DNA from: Jiella mangrovi | Lineage (GTDB): Bacteria; Pseudomonadota; Alphaproteobacteria; Rhizobiales; Rhizobiaceae | Assembly (NCBI RefSeq): GCF_017815135.1 | Contig: NZ_JAGJCF010000017.1 | Span: 1-64,000, forward strand | Direction: 5' to 3' | Length of the DNA stretch: 64,000 nt | Shown: positions 8,057-17,785 of the stretch, in pieces | Position numbering within the stretch: the stretch's first letter is position 1 | Layout of the letters: every line of letters begins with the position of its first letter | Translations under genes and position numbers: made by a program | The notes under the pieces: generated by a model | What the model saw: only the letters and a program-made list of their open reading frames with translations | Databases searched by the model: none | Told to the model about the DNA's origin: nothing

Positions 8057-8401
8057 TCACGGAAGACACAGCGACAGGGAATGGCCAATCTCCTCGCCGG
8101 TATAAGGCTTCTGCAAGATCGGGACCTCGGTCCACCGCTCTTCGACACCGTCGCGTCCGTAGCCGGTCGCGAATATGAACGGGATGCCCATGGCAGCGAG
8201 GCGCTCGGCGATCGGATAGACCATTTCGCCGCTCACATTGACGTCGAGAACGGCACAGTCGATCGCTATGCCGGAGTCGAGAATTTCGCTCGCGGCGCGC
8301 AGCCGCATGGCAGGCCCGACGACGATACAGCCCAGATCGAGCAACATATCCTCGAGTTGCAGTGCAACCAGGCTCTCGTCCTCGACCACGAGAACGCGCA
8401 T
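8057..8401 (-). CDS. single-domain response regulator
   Basis: A 114-residue CheY-like receiver domain with no output domain. It has the acidic pair in VLVVEDES, the phosphoacceptor aspartate in CAVLDVNVSGEMVYP, the threonine in FIFATGYG and the lysine in LQKPY. The start at 8401 (MRVLVVEDES) gives the exact domain length. The frame runs further upstream but into the kinase gene. It begins 31 bases after the HWE kinase stop on the same strand, so the pair is probably one operon in which this receiver takes phosphate from the kinase. It could act through protein contact or as a phosphate sink. Confidence 0.9.
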   Translation of the reverse strand: MRVLVVEDESLVALQLEDMLLDLGCIVVGPAMRLRAASEILDSGIAIDCAVLDVNVSGEMVYPIAERLAAMGIPFIFATGYGRDGVEERWTEVPILQKPYTGEEIGHSLSLCLP

Positions 8402-8432
8402 GCCCGACGTTCGACCGTCGGTCCTCACGGCA

Positions 8433-9935
8433 TCAAAGTTCAATGGTCGCCACCTCGAATAGTCCCACCTCGAAGGCGCAAATGAGCCCGTTCTCGGCGA
8501 GGTCAAGTGAGATGCTCCCGTCGAGATCGCCTTCGATGATGCTGCGGATAATGCGCAGCCCGAATCCGGGCCGCAATTTTTCGCAATCGTGGGTCTGATG
8601 ATATTCACGCCAGGTCAGCGTGAGCCGCGGCGCCGACTTGCCTCCGACAACGGCCCACGCGACATCGATGCGCCCGTCGGGTGCCCTCAGCGCTCCATGC
8701 GAGCGGGCATTGGCAAACAGCTCGTGGATGACGATGGCGAGCGCGACGCCGGTCCTTGGGGAGAGCATTGCGTCCGCGCCTTGATATGTCACCCTCCCGG
8801 GATCGACGTTCTGCGGCTTGCCGCATAACAGCGCCGTCAGAGGAACGCCTTCCCACCGCCGCTCGGCCAGGATGTTGTGAACCCGGCTGAGCGCCATGAT
8901 CCGCGCCTCGAAGGCATAACTTGCCGCGTCGAGATCGACGGGATCGCGAAATGTCTGGCGGGCCATCGACTGGATGGTCGCAAGCGTGTTCTTCACCCTG
9001 TGGTTCAGTTCGTCCATCAGCATCCGCTGGTGATGGGCGGCCCGGAAGGCTTCGGTGCGATCGACGCCCTGGACGAACACCCCGTAGACCGCCCCGTCGC
9101 CGTCACGCACCGGGTTGCAGAAGATATCGACGAAAGACACGGCGTCGATGTCACCGGGCGGATGACGAAGCACGATCTTCATGCCTTCGCGGACGACACT
9201 CTTCCCGGTGGAAAGCGCCTCCCTCAAGAGAGCTGCGAACTCCTGGTTTTCAAGCTCCGGCAGGGCATCGACAAGCGAGGCTGCGATGATGGGGCGCTGG
9301 CCGATGAAGCGGGAAAAGCTCTCGCTGACGAAGGTCGCGGTGAGGTCTTCGCCTTCAAAGACCACGATCATCCCGGGTGCCTGGCTGAAAAGCCGGCGAA
9401 ACTCGTCGTTTTCGGCCAGCGTCTGCCGGTAGGCAGCCTGGACGTTCTCGGCATTTTGCCAGAGCATCAATGCTGGTGTCGCGGGCGTATCGCTCCGCTT
9501 AGAATCCATCCTGACAATGTCGGTGACGTCGCTGGTGTGCTGGAGAATGTACCGAACGTTACCGTTCCCATCCAGAATCGGCGAATGGTTGGCGCTCCAG
9601 TAGCGCATCTCGATTTCGCCGCCATCGGCGTCCGACCGCTGGATCTCGTAGGGGATCAGCGCGATGTAGTTCTCCACACCTGTTTCCAGGACGTCCGCAA
9701 AGGCCCTTCGCATTTGCCTTTCGGATTCCCCCGACCCGGGAAACATTTCGAAGACCCCGTTGCCGAGCAGCTCCTCGCGCTGGCGACCGGTCGCCTTTTC
9801 GTAGGCGCCATTGACCGCGACGTAGCGCAGGCTTCGATCGAGCACCATGAGAGGCGTCGGGACGAGATCAAAAACATCGAAAAAATCGAGCGCCAGATCA
9901 GCTTCCAGATCGTCAGCGGCCGCTTGTTGATCCAT
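8433..9935 (-). CDS. PAS-domain sensor histidine kinase, HWE family
   Basis: A 500-residue soluble sensor kinase without membrane segments. A PAS domain lies at about residues 15-140 (LVPTPLMVLDRSLRYVAVNGAYEKATG), a second PAS-like domain at about 175-300, and the kinase core follows. The phosphoacceptor histidine is in MDELNHRVKNTLATIQSMARQ and the N box in VIHELFANARSHGAL. The WRE triplet in LTLTWREYHQ is the feature that names the HWE family. The start at 9935 (MDQQAAADD) was chosen because upstream codons lack homology. It probably phosphorylates the adjacent single-domain regulator. Cofactor or signal is not evident; the first PAS domain lacks the flavin-binding NCRFL motif of LOV domains. 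Confidence 0.88.
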   Translation of the reverse strand: MDQQAAADDLEADLALDFFDVFDLVPTPLMVLDRSLRYVAVNGAYEKATGRQREELLGNGVFEMFPGSGESERQMRRAFADVLETGVENYIALIPYEIQRSDADGGEIEMRYWSANHSPILDGNGNVRYILQHTSDVTDIVRMDSKRSDTPATPALMLWQNAENVQAAYRQTLAENDEFRRLFSQAPGMIVVFEGEDLTATFVSESFSRFIGQRPIIAASLVDALPELENQEFAALLREALSTGKSVVREGMKIVLRHPPGDIDAVSFVDIFCNPVRDGDGAVYGVFVQGVDRTEAFRAAHHQRMLMDELNHRVKNTLATIQSMARQTFRDPVDLDAASYAFEARIMALSRVHNILAERRWEGVPLTALLCGKPQNVDPGRVTYQGADAMLSPRTGVALAIVIHELFANARSHGALRAPDGRIDVAWAVVGGKSAPRLTLTWREYHQTHDCEKLRPGFGLRIIRSIIEGDLDGSISLDLAENGLICAFEVGLFEVATIEL

Positions 9936-10311
9936 GGGTCTTTCGCTTGTCTTCCCTGCTTCTCTCATTCGGGATGCTCGAGGCAAATGGATCGGATACA
10001 GTCTAGGGCGCAGACCGATCGCAGCGATCGGCATGGCCGTCGTTCCGTGCTCCGTTTCTCGACCATCGGACCGCTATCTGACAGGCTTGATGAACGGGCG
10101 GGAGCGTCCGCGCGGACTTCCACGGCTTCGCAGCCGGTCCGTCGAACGGAGATGGCTTTGCCCATCATGACGACGTTGCGAAGTTGATGAAGAACGATCC
10201 ATCTGAACCTCTTAGACCCTTCGGCCATTCGACTGCAAACGCTCGCTGACGAACGCTCATATGGTAGGAGACTTTCTCCCAGCAACACGAACGAACCGGA
10301 GACATAAAAGT
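9936..10311. other. intergenic region between divergent kinase and isomerase genes
   Basis: No gene recognised. CCGATCG (10015-10021) and CGATCGG (10025-10031) form a short perfect inverted repeat around CAG. Promoters of both divergent genes should lie in this stretch. Confidence 0.4.
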
Positions 10312-11088
10312 TTGATCGGCAGGCGACCTTTCATCGGAACGAGCTGGAAAATGAACAAGACGAGAGGCGAAGCGGCCGCCTTCTGTGATGTTCTTCTGGC
10401 ATCGCCGATGGCCCGATGCCGTGACGCGCAACTCTTCGTCATCCCGCCCTTCACCGCGATTGCGCCGGTCGCCGACGCCTTGTCTTGCACGAATGTCATC
10501 GTGGGTGCCCAGAACGTCCACTGGGAAGACATGGGCGCCTGGACCGGGGAAATATCGCCCGTCCAGGTCAAGGACGCCGGCGCGGTGCTGGTCGAGATCG
10601 GCCATAGCGAGCGCCGAACCCACTTCAGTGAGAGCAACGAGACGGTCGCCCTGAAGACCGCCGCGGCCGTCCGCCATGGTCTCACGGCGCTCGTCTGTAT
10701 CGGCGACACGCGCGCGCAGTTCGATGCGGGTGAAACGCGAAATGCCCTCAGACGCCAGACCGAGGCGGCGCTCTCGAAGGTCGAATGGCGGGACGGGGCC
10801 GACGTCATCTTCGCCTACGAGCCCGTGTGGTCAATCGGCGAAGGTGGCACTCCGGCAGACCCCGGCTTCGCCGACGATCAGCACGCCGCCGTCAAGGAAA
10901 TCGTCGAACGGACGATCGGAAGGTCGCTACCCGTTCTTTACGGCGGCAGCGTCAATCCCGACAACTGCGTCGCGCTCGCCAGAAGGCCGCACATCGACGG
11001 TCTCTTCATCGGCCGCTCGGCGTGGGAAGCAAGCAACTATCTCGGTATCGTCGAGACGGTCGTCGCCGCGCTGAGCGATGAGAGGTGA
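10312..11088 (+). CDS. triosephosphate isomerase-like sugar-phosphate isomerase (TpiA2/EryH type)
   Basis: A 258-residue TIM-barrel isomerase. It keeps the catalytic lysine in TSWKMNKT, the histidine in VEIGHSERR, the glutamate in AYEPVW and the phosphate loop VLYGGSVNP. The canonical asparagine in GNWKMN is replaced by serine (GTSWKMN), as in the tetrulose-phosphate isomerases EryH/TpiA2. The loop-6 sequence is SIGEGGTPAD instead of AIGTGKTAT. I prefer the TTG start at 10312, preceded by CCGGAG, because homology begins at RPFIGTSW; ATG 10261 is the alternative. It faces the dhaL gene. It may interconvert glyceraldehyde-3-P and dihydroxyacetone-P, or the 1- and 4-phosphates of erythrulose. 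Confidence 0.85.
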   Translation: MIGRRPFIGTSWKMNKTRGEAAAFCDVLLASPMARCRDAQLFVIPPFTAIAPVADALSCTNVIVGAQNVHWEDMGAWTGEISPVQVKDAGAVLVEIGHSERRTHFSESNETVALKTAAAVRHGLTALVCIGDTRAQFDAGETRNALRRQTEAALSKVEWRDGADVIFAYEPVWSIGEGGTPADPGFADDQHAAVKEIVERTIGRSLPVLYGGSVNPDNCVALARRPHIDGLFIGRSAWEASNYLGIVETVVAALSDER

Positions 11089-11116
11089 GGCCCCATGGCG
11101 CAATCTGTCTTCACCA

Positions 11117-11755
11117 TCAAAGCTTTGCGACTTCTTCGGCCATCGTCTGAACGATCAACGCCGTCGAGGCGGCGCCCGGGTCCATGTGGCCGAGCGAGCG
11201 TTCGCCGAGCCGGGACGCCCTGCCCTTCGACGCCACCATCGCCTTGGTCGCTTCCGCGCCCTCGGCGGCGGCTTTTGCGGCGGCCTCGAAACACTCGGTA
11301 AGCGTCGCGTCCTTGCCGGCCGCCTCGCCGAGCGCCTCCGATGCGGGCAGCCAGGCATCGACCATCGTCTTGTCGCCGCGTTCGGCCTTGCCGCGATCCT
11401 GAATGCCCCTGGCCATCGCCTGGAACGCCTCGACCATCGCGTCGCGGTCGAGTTCGCTCCTGCCCTTGACCGCCGCCCCCGCCCGCATGAAGGCGGTGGC
11501 GTAGAGCGGCCCCGAAGAGGCGCCGACGGCTTTGAGGAAGGATTTCGCCGCCGTGTTGAAGACGGTCGCCGGTTCGGCCTCGGCGAGGTCGAGGCCTGCC
11601 AGCGCGTTCTTCACGGCGGTGAACCCGATGCTCATGGTGACGCCGTGGTCGGCATCTCCGATGACGCCATCGAGCTCGGACAGTCGATCCTTGTCCTTTT
11701 CTATGGCCACGGCGATGGCGAGAAACACGGCGACGAGGTTCTGGCTGGTGATCAT
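11117..11755 (-). CDS. dhaL: dihydroxyacetone kinase subunit DhaL
   Basis: The 212-residue nucleotide-binding subunit of a two-component dihydroxyacetone-type kinase. The ADP/Mg-binding aspartates are in DGVIGDADHGVTMSIGF. GASSGPLYATAFMRAG is the phosphate-binding loop, and HMDPGAASTALIV closes the all-helical barrel. I chose ATG 11755 (MITSQNLV), since the longer frame from 11830 adds only unrelated residues. It lies 44 bases after the dhaK stop on the same strand. No DhaM phosphotransfer gene is present, so whether phosphate comes from ATP directly or through a PTS protein encoded elsewhere cannot be told here. The substrate may be dihydroxyacetone or a tetrulose. Confidence 0.92.
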   Translation of the reverse strand: MITSQNLVAVFLAIAVAIEKDKDRLSELDGVIGDADHGVTMSIGFTAVKNALAGLDLAEAEPATVFNTAAKSFLKAVGASSGPLYATAFMRAGAAVKGRSELDRDAMVEAFQAMARGIQDRGKAERGDKTMVDAWLPASEALGEAAGKDATLTECFEAAAKAAAEGAEATKAMVASKGRASRLGERSLGHMDPGAASTALIVQTMAEEVAKL

Positions 11756-11799
11756 GGTTCGATCCGAATTGAAATGGCGAGAAGACGACGACGAAAGCC

Positions 11800-12807
11800 T
11801 CAGCCCGCGCGAAACATCGCGCAGTCGCAAGGGTGATCGAGAAGCTCCGTCAGCTCGTCGTCGAGATGGATCAGGGTGATCGACATGCCGGCCATTTCGA
11901 GGGAGGAACAGTAGAGTCCGACCCAGGTGGCATGGACAGAGATGCCCTTGCGTTCCAGCCGTTCGGCGACCCGGCGATTGATCACGTAGAGTTCCATCAG
12001 CGGCGTCGAGCCGAGCGAATTGACGAGGACGGCGACCGTGGAGCCCTCGGGCGCGTCGAGCTCCGCGAAGATACGCTCCAGTATGTCGTCGGCGACATCG
12101 TCGGCTGTGCCCAGCGGCTCGCGCGTCACGCCGGGCTCGCCATGGATGCCCATGCCGATCTCCATCTCACCGGGGCCGATCTCGAAATTGTGCCGCAGCG
12201 TCTGCGGCAGCGAGCAAGGCGCAAGCGCGACGCCGACCGTGAAGGTGCGCTCATTGGCCTTTCTGGCGATCCGCTCGCATTCGTCGATCGACATCATCTT
12301 GTCGGCAGCGGCTCCCGTCACCTTGAACACGAAGAAATTGCCGGCGACGCCACGGCGCTTTTCCTTCTGGTCGATCGGCGCGGATGCGACGTCGTCGGTC
12401 GTGAGCACCGTCCTGACCTCAATGTCCTCCATCGCCGCCATCTCGGCCGCCATGTCGAAATTCATCACGTCGCCGGCGTAGTTGCCGTAAAGATAGAGGA
12501 CACCAGCGCCCTTGCTGACGGCCTTGGTGCATTCGAGGATCGGGTCCGGCGGCGGAGAGGCGAAGACGTTGCCGATGGCGCAGGCGTCGGCGAGGCCCTT
12601 GCCGACATAGCCGACGAAGGTCGGCTCGTGGCCGGAGCCGCCGCCGACGACGATGCCGACCTTGCCCTCGCGCGGGCCTTCGACGGAGATCACCGAGCGC
12701 GGCGAATGCTCCAGCTGGCGCAGATGCTTGGGATGCGCCTTCATCATCCCCTCCAGCATCTCCTCGATGATGTTGGCGGGGTCGTTGATGAGCTTCTTGG
12801 TCTTCAT
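11800..12807 (-). CDS. dhaK: dihydroxyacetone kinase subunit DhaK, in frame with the upstream SorC regulator
   Basis: A 335-residue substrate-binding subunit. It has GGGSGHEPTFVGYVG near residue 50, the GNYAGDVMNFDMA loop, and the histidine that forms a hemiaminal with the ketose in GMGIHGEPGV. Internal initiation at ATG 12807 is supported by GGGAGGAAAT just before it and by the normal length from that point. There is no stop codon between this gene and the SorC regulator upstream, so the whole frame reads as one protein of about 695 residues from 13884. The kinase may be made alone, as a fusion, or both. It is followed by dhaL. Confidence 0.92.
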   Translation of the reverse strand: MKTKKLINDPANIIEEMLEGMMKAHPKHLRQLEHSPRSVISVEGPREGKVGIVVGGGSGHEPTFVGYVGKGLADACAIGNVFASPPPDPILECTKAVSKGAGVLYLYGNYAGDVMNFDMAAEMAAMEDIEVRTVLTTDDVASAPIDQKEKRRGVAGNFFVFKVTGAAADKMMSIDECERIARKANERTFTVGVALAPCSLPQTLRHNFEIGPGEMEIGMGIHGEPGVTREPLGTADDVADDILERIFAELDAPEGSTVAVLVNSLGSTPLMELYVINRRVAERLERKGISVHATWVGLYCSSLEMAGMSITLIHLDDELTELLDHPCDCAMFRAG

Positions 12808-13884
12808 GCGATTTCCTCCCTGTACCTGTGTTCGTCTGGTTCCGTTAAGCGCGCCCAGTTCCTGCGGCATGCCCTCGGCCTGAAGCACGGCGTGGCCGGT
12901 ATCGGCGTCGGTGATCAGGACATTCGCATGCCGGCCACGAAGCGCCGCCAGAATGGCCGTGGTCTTTTCCGGCCCTCCCGCCACGGCGATGCGAAACTTG
13001 ATCCGCCCGATTTCTTTCAGCGTCAGGCCGATCGTGCGCTCGTCGAGCGGACCCTGCACGGCCCTGCCGCGATCGTCGATGAAGCGACCGGCGATCACGG
13101 CCGCGGCTCGCTGCAACGACGCGTGGGCGAGGTCCTCCCGGGCAAAAGGGCCGCTGCGGTGGATGGTCGCGTCCCGGCGCGAGGAGGAAATGCCGAACAC
13201 GATCTTATCGACCGCCCGGGCACTGTCGAACTGGGCGCGCAGGAGCGGTTCGTCCATCAGAACGCGGCGCACGGCCGCGCTCGAGACGACGGCCGGCGCA
13301 CTGATGCCGACCTGCCGGGCTGTCAGCGCCGAGGCCAGCCGCGAAACGCAGATCTCCGGTGAGAATTCCGACTTCAGGCTGCTGCCGCCGGTGACCTGGA
13401 CAACGGAGAGGTCGGGCAGCCGCGTCGGCGCCACATGGCGTGCGATCTCCAGCAGCGTTCGGCCCCATGAAACGCCAACAGCGTCACCGGGACGGATCAG
13501 CCGCTCCAGCACACGCGCTCCCGTTTCGCCGAGTCGCTCGGTCAAGGAGCGGCCCTCCGAGACACTTGGCAGGACGATGCAGTCCGATAGGTCGAAGCGC
13601 TCGATCAGCGCCTGGGCGATCATGAATTCCGAAAGCCGCGAGGTCTCCATCGTCAGATTGACGATGCCGCGTCCGCGCGCCTCGGCGATGTAGTTGTTCA
13701 CCGTCGCTCGAGAGACGCCCATCGCCTTGGCGATCTGGTTCTGCGTCATTCCGTCGTGAGCGTAGAGCCATCCCGCCCACAGCAGCGGGTCGTCGCGAAA
13801 GCGCAGCGGAACCTGCGTCAGGCTCGGCTGAGGACGCGCAACAGGCTTCGTCTTGCGGGTCGCGGCAGTGTTAACGGAGACCAT
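12808..13884 (-). CDS. SorC/DeoR-type sugar-responsive regulator, continuing in frame into DhaK
   Basis: A SorC-family regulator of about 335 residues plus a 22-codon linker. The N-terminal HTH is at about residues 25-75 (LLWAGWLYAHDGMTQNQIAK, AMGVSRATVNNYIAEARGRG). The SorC effector domain follows, with GVSWGRTLLEIA, VQVTGGSS and a C-terminal FRIAVAGGPEKTTAI...VLITDADTGHAVLQ. A typical protein would stop soon after this point. Here the frame passes through EGMPQELGALNGTRRTQVQGGNR into the first codon of dhaK. The start at 13884 (MVSVNTAATRK) follows the operator-like repeats. It probably controls the divergent transporter and its own dha operon in response to a phosphorylated sugar. Confidence 0.85.
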
Positions 13885-13885
13885 C

Positions 13886-13917
13886 TTGACAATTGTATTA
13901 ACTGATTTGACTATTGT
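13886..13917. promoter_or_regulatory. direct repeats between the SorC regulator and the transporter genes
   Basis: TTGACAATTGT (13886-13896) and TTGACTATTGT (13907-13917) differ at one base and are 21 bp apart, two turns of the helix. They lie just upstream of the regulator start and about 150 bp before the transporter operon. This fits a binding site for a multimeric SorC protein. Parts of the sequence may also serve as a -35 element. Confidence 0.55.
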
Positions 13918-14060
13918 CGCCAATAGGCCTGTAACCCTTGCTGCATCGCATCTGGGAGGTTGCGCTGCACACCGAAAGCAAGGGCGATGAGGCACCGCGC
14001 GCGGGCACCGCGCGGAGGCCTGATGCCGTCATAAAGTTGTCCTTGGGAGGAACTCGCCAC

Positions 14061-15548
14061 ATGACGAAATCACCACAGACGGGATCGTCGATCCTCGTTC
14101 CACGCCGCACGCTTTTGAAGGGCGGCGCCGCGCTCGGCCTCGGCAGCGCTCTCGGCATGCCGTTCATCAACCGTTTGAAGGCCCAGGAGAGCCACCCGCT
14201 GGCCGGCAAGTCGATCGAGATGAGCATTCTCGGCATCGCCGGCTGGCTGCCGTCCTCGCTCGGCGTGAAGATGTCGCCGCTCTTTGCGGACTTCGTGAAG
14301 GACAAATACGGCTACGACGTCTCCTTCCAGTTTCAGGAAGCGCCGTTCGCCGATCTCTTCCAGAAGGCCGCGACCTCGCTCGTCACCCGCAGCCAGGAAT
14401 TCAACATCATCATCTCGGACAGTCAGTGGCTCGGCGCCCTCGCCCAGCCCGGCTGGATCCTGCAGCTCAACGACGTCATCGACAAGAACCCGGCGCTCAA
14501 TATCGACTGGTATTCGAAGACCGTCGTCGACACCTACATGATCTATCCCGACGGCAGCGGCGACATCTGGGGTCTGCCCCAGGAGGGTGACGTCGAGGCG
14601 CTTTTCGTGCGCAAGGACTGGCTGGAGGACGAGAAGGAGCGCGAGGCCTTCAAGGCGAAGTACAACGCCGAAATGCCCCGCAGCTTCGAGGACTTCGAAG
14701 CCCTCACCATGGACGAGTTCGAAAAGATCGCCGAGTTCTTCACCCGGCCGGACGAGCAGCGCTGGGGCTTTGCCCAGCAGTACAGCCGCGTCTACGATTT
14801 CGCCACCTGCGCCTTCAACAACTTCCTGTGGAGCCGCGGCGGCCAGCTGTGGAACCCGGAGAATGGCCAGGTCGCGGGCGTCCTCAACACGCCCGAAAAC
14901 GCCAAGTCGCTGGAAGAATACAAGCGCTGGCTGAAATACGGACCTCCCGGCTCGACCAATATCGGCATCGCCGAGGGCATCGACGTGTTCACGCAGGGCA
15001 AGGTCTTCGCCACCATCCAGTGGGCGGCCGTCGGCCCGGCGATGATCACCGAAGAGCTGAAAGGCAAGGTGCTCGTCGTGCCGCCGCCCAAGCATACCGG
15101 CCCCTCCGGCGAGGCCAAGCGCATCTATTCCATGGGCGGCCAGCCCTGGGTGATCAACAAGTTCAACGACGAAGAGAAGATGCGCGTCGCCATCGACTTC
15201 ATGAACTGGTGGTACCAGCCCGACACGGCGCTCGAATTCGCCAAGCGCGGCGGCAACCCCTGCGACAAGGCCACGCTCTCACGGGACGATTTCAACGACA
15301 TCAATCCGTGGAACCGGACCTTCAAGTTCATGCTGGAGGACGGCCGCTCGCAGGACTTCTGGCACGATCCGAAATATTCGGAGATGCTGTCGGTCCAGCA
15401 GGAGGGCTATTCGGCCTTCGTCACCGGCCAGGCGACCGACGCCCAGGCGGTGATGGACTACATCGCCTGCGCCCAGCAGCAGATCCTCTATGATTCCGGC
15501 ACCGCCAAGGAAGCCCCACCGGACATGTGCGCGATGACCTCGCTCTGA
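14061..15548 (+). CDS. ABC transporter sugar/polyol-binding protein (GlpV-like), Tat-exported
   Basis: A 495-residue periplasmic binding protein of the extracellular solute-binding family 1 type. It has a twin-arginine signal at residues 14-40 (RRTLLKGGAALGLGSALG), so export by Tat is likely. The mature part shows the family features of large alphaproteobacterial glycerol/polyol binders, such as QEGDVEALFVRKDWL and YRFTQ-like DVFTQGKVFATIQWAA. I chose ATG 14061 after TTGGGAGG. It begins a six-gene operon (binding protein, two permeases, DUF2160 protein, two ATPases). The gene set equals rhizobial GlpSTPQUV but in a different order. Substrate is inferred: glycerol, dihydroxyacetone or a tetritol/tetrulose. 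Confidence 0.88.
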   Translation: MTKSPQTGSSILVPRRTLLKGGAALGLGSALGMPFINRLKAQESHPLAGKSIEMSILGIAGWLPSSLGVKMSPLFADFVKDKYGYDVSFQFQEAPFADLFQKAATSLVTRSQEFNIIISDSQWLGALAQPGWILQLNDVIDKNPALNIDWYSKTVVDTYMIYPDGSGDIWGLPQEGDVEALFVRKDWLEDEKEREAFKAKYNAEMPRSFEDFEALTMDEFEKIAEFFTRPDEQRWGFAQQYSRVYDFATCAFNNFLWSRGGQLWNPENGQVAGVLNTPENAKSLEEYKRWLKYGPPGSTNIGIAEGIDVFTQGKVFATIQWAAVGPAMITEELKGKVLVVPPPKHTGPSGEAKRIYSMGGQPWVINKFNDEEKMRVAIDFMNWWYQPDTALEFAKRGGNPCDKATLSRDDFNDINPWNRTFKFMLEDGRSQDFWHDPKYSEMLSVQQEGYSAFVTGQATDAQAVMDYIACAQQQILYDSGTAKEAPPDMCAMTSL

Positions 15549-15700
15549 TGTGCTGTGATGCCGCCCCGATGCGACAGACGCGTCGGGGCCGGTTCTATGA
15601 AGCGCGGTTCGGCGTCCAAACACAGAGCGATCAGCCGACATCCTGAAGATCTCGCGGCAACGCGAAACCGGCGCTCAACGAGCGCGAAACGGGACAACGC

Positions 15701-16665
15701 ATGACGACCGACATATCAGTCACGAGCGTTGACGAGAGCCGCCCGGCCAAACGGCGCCGGTCGCGGCCGCGACTGTTCGAAAACCGCACCGTCCTCGTGC
15801 TGGCACTGCTCGCGCCGGTGCTGACCTTCTTCATCGTCTTCAACACCATCCCGACGCTCTGGCTGCTCGGCCTGTCCTTCTACAACTACTCTCTCACCTC
15901 CGGCATGCCGCCGGACTTCGTCGGTTTCCGCAACTTCTTCGCCATTCTGGCGTCGAAGAACGCCATCTGGTTCGACCTGTCGCGCACCTTCACCTTCGTT
16001 CTGTGCGGGGTGACGATCCAGACGCTCCTCGGCGGAATGCTCGGCTTCCTGTTCTGGGGGTCGAAGAAAATGCCGGGCCGGCGCATCGCGCTGACCATGC
16101 TGTTCGCGCCGATGGTGCTAACGCCGGTCGCCACCGGCACCTTCTTCCGCTTCATCTACGACCCGACCTTCGGCGTCCTCAACTACATCGCCCGCGCCGG
16201 CTTCGGCGCCGGTCCGATCGACTTTCTCGGCGATCCGGATCTGGCCTTCTGGTCGGTGCTCGCCGTCGACTGCTGGATGTGGACGCCGTTCATGACGCTG
16301 ATGACGCTGGCGGCCCTCGGCTCCGTGCCGACGGCGGAGCTGGAAGCGGCCGAGATCGACCGGGTGCCGATGTGGCGGCGGCTGCCGCTGGTGATCTGGC
16401 ACCACGGCAAGTTCATCCTGATGCTCGGCATCCTCTTGCGCACCATCGACAGCTTCAAGACGCTGGATTTGATCATCCCGATGACCAAGGGCGGGCCCGG
16501 CCAGAACACCCGCCTCGTCGCGCTGGAATTGAACAAGCAGGCCTTCGAGAGCTTCAACATGGGCTGGTCGTCGGCCTATGCCGTTCTTCTCCTCCTCATC
16601 TCGATTGCCATGACCAGCGTCTTCATCTTCGTCCTCAACCTTCGCCGGCGAAGGGAGAGCGGATC

Positions 16666-16669
<4 letters not shown>
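15701..16669 (+). CDS. ABC transporter permease 1 (MalF-like)
   Basis: A 322-residue inner-membrane permease with six predicted membrane spans. The first is at about residues 30-52 (TVLVLALLAPVLTFFIVF). The EAA loop that contacts the ATPase lies near LEAAEIDRVPMWRRLPLVIWH, where the common EAA...G reads EAAEIDR. It follows the binding-protein gene after a 150-base gap and overlaps the next permease by four bases (ATGA), which suggests coupled translation. It pairs with the second permease to form the translocation path of the polyol importer. Confidence 0.9.
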
Positions 16670-17493
<824 letters not shown>

Positions 17494-17497
17494 GCCC

Positions 17498-17782
17498 ATG
17501 GCCGAGAAACACGCCTTCGCCGAACGCCTCGAAACCACGCTGATCATCGGGCTTCTCATCGGCATCGCGCTGATCACCCAGCGCTACAACCTGATGCTCT
17601 ACAAGGTCGGACTGTCGGTCCTCGTGGTCTCGACGCTGCTGCAGATCGCCGTCGGCAACCTGTCGAAGGATGCCACTCCGATCAAGGGGCTGATCTTCAT
17701 CGCCAAGGTCCTGCTCGTCATCGTCATCGTGTTCTCGGCCGGCATCCTGCTCGTCCCCACATTCGCGCAACTGGGGCGCTGA
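17498..17782 (+). CDS. DUF2160 small membrane protein of glycerol-type ABC importers
   Basis: A 94-residue protein with two or three hydrophobic segments (LETTLIIGLLIGIALIT, MLYKVGLSVLVVSTLLQIAV, GLIFIAKVLLVIVIVFSAGILLV). It matches the DUF2160 family, found next to glycerol ABC transporter genes in rhizobia, where it corresponds to GlpU. Its function is not established. It lies 4 bases after permease 2 and 3 bases before the first ATPase, so it is co-translated with the transporter and is probably an accessory subunit. Its presence is the best evidence that the importer belongs to the glycerol/polyol group. Confidence 0.85.
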   Translation: MAEKHAFAERLETTLIIGLLIGIALITQRYNLMLYKVGLSVLVVSTLLQIAVGNLSKDATPIKGLIFIAKVLLVIVIVFSAGILLVPTFAQLGR

Positions 17783-17785
17783 GAC

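Noticed and set aside
11833-13362. 509-codon open frame on the plus strand
   Set aside because: Exactly antisense to dhaK and the SorC gene, with a translation made of codon-complement repeats and no recognisable motif.
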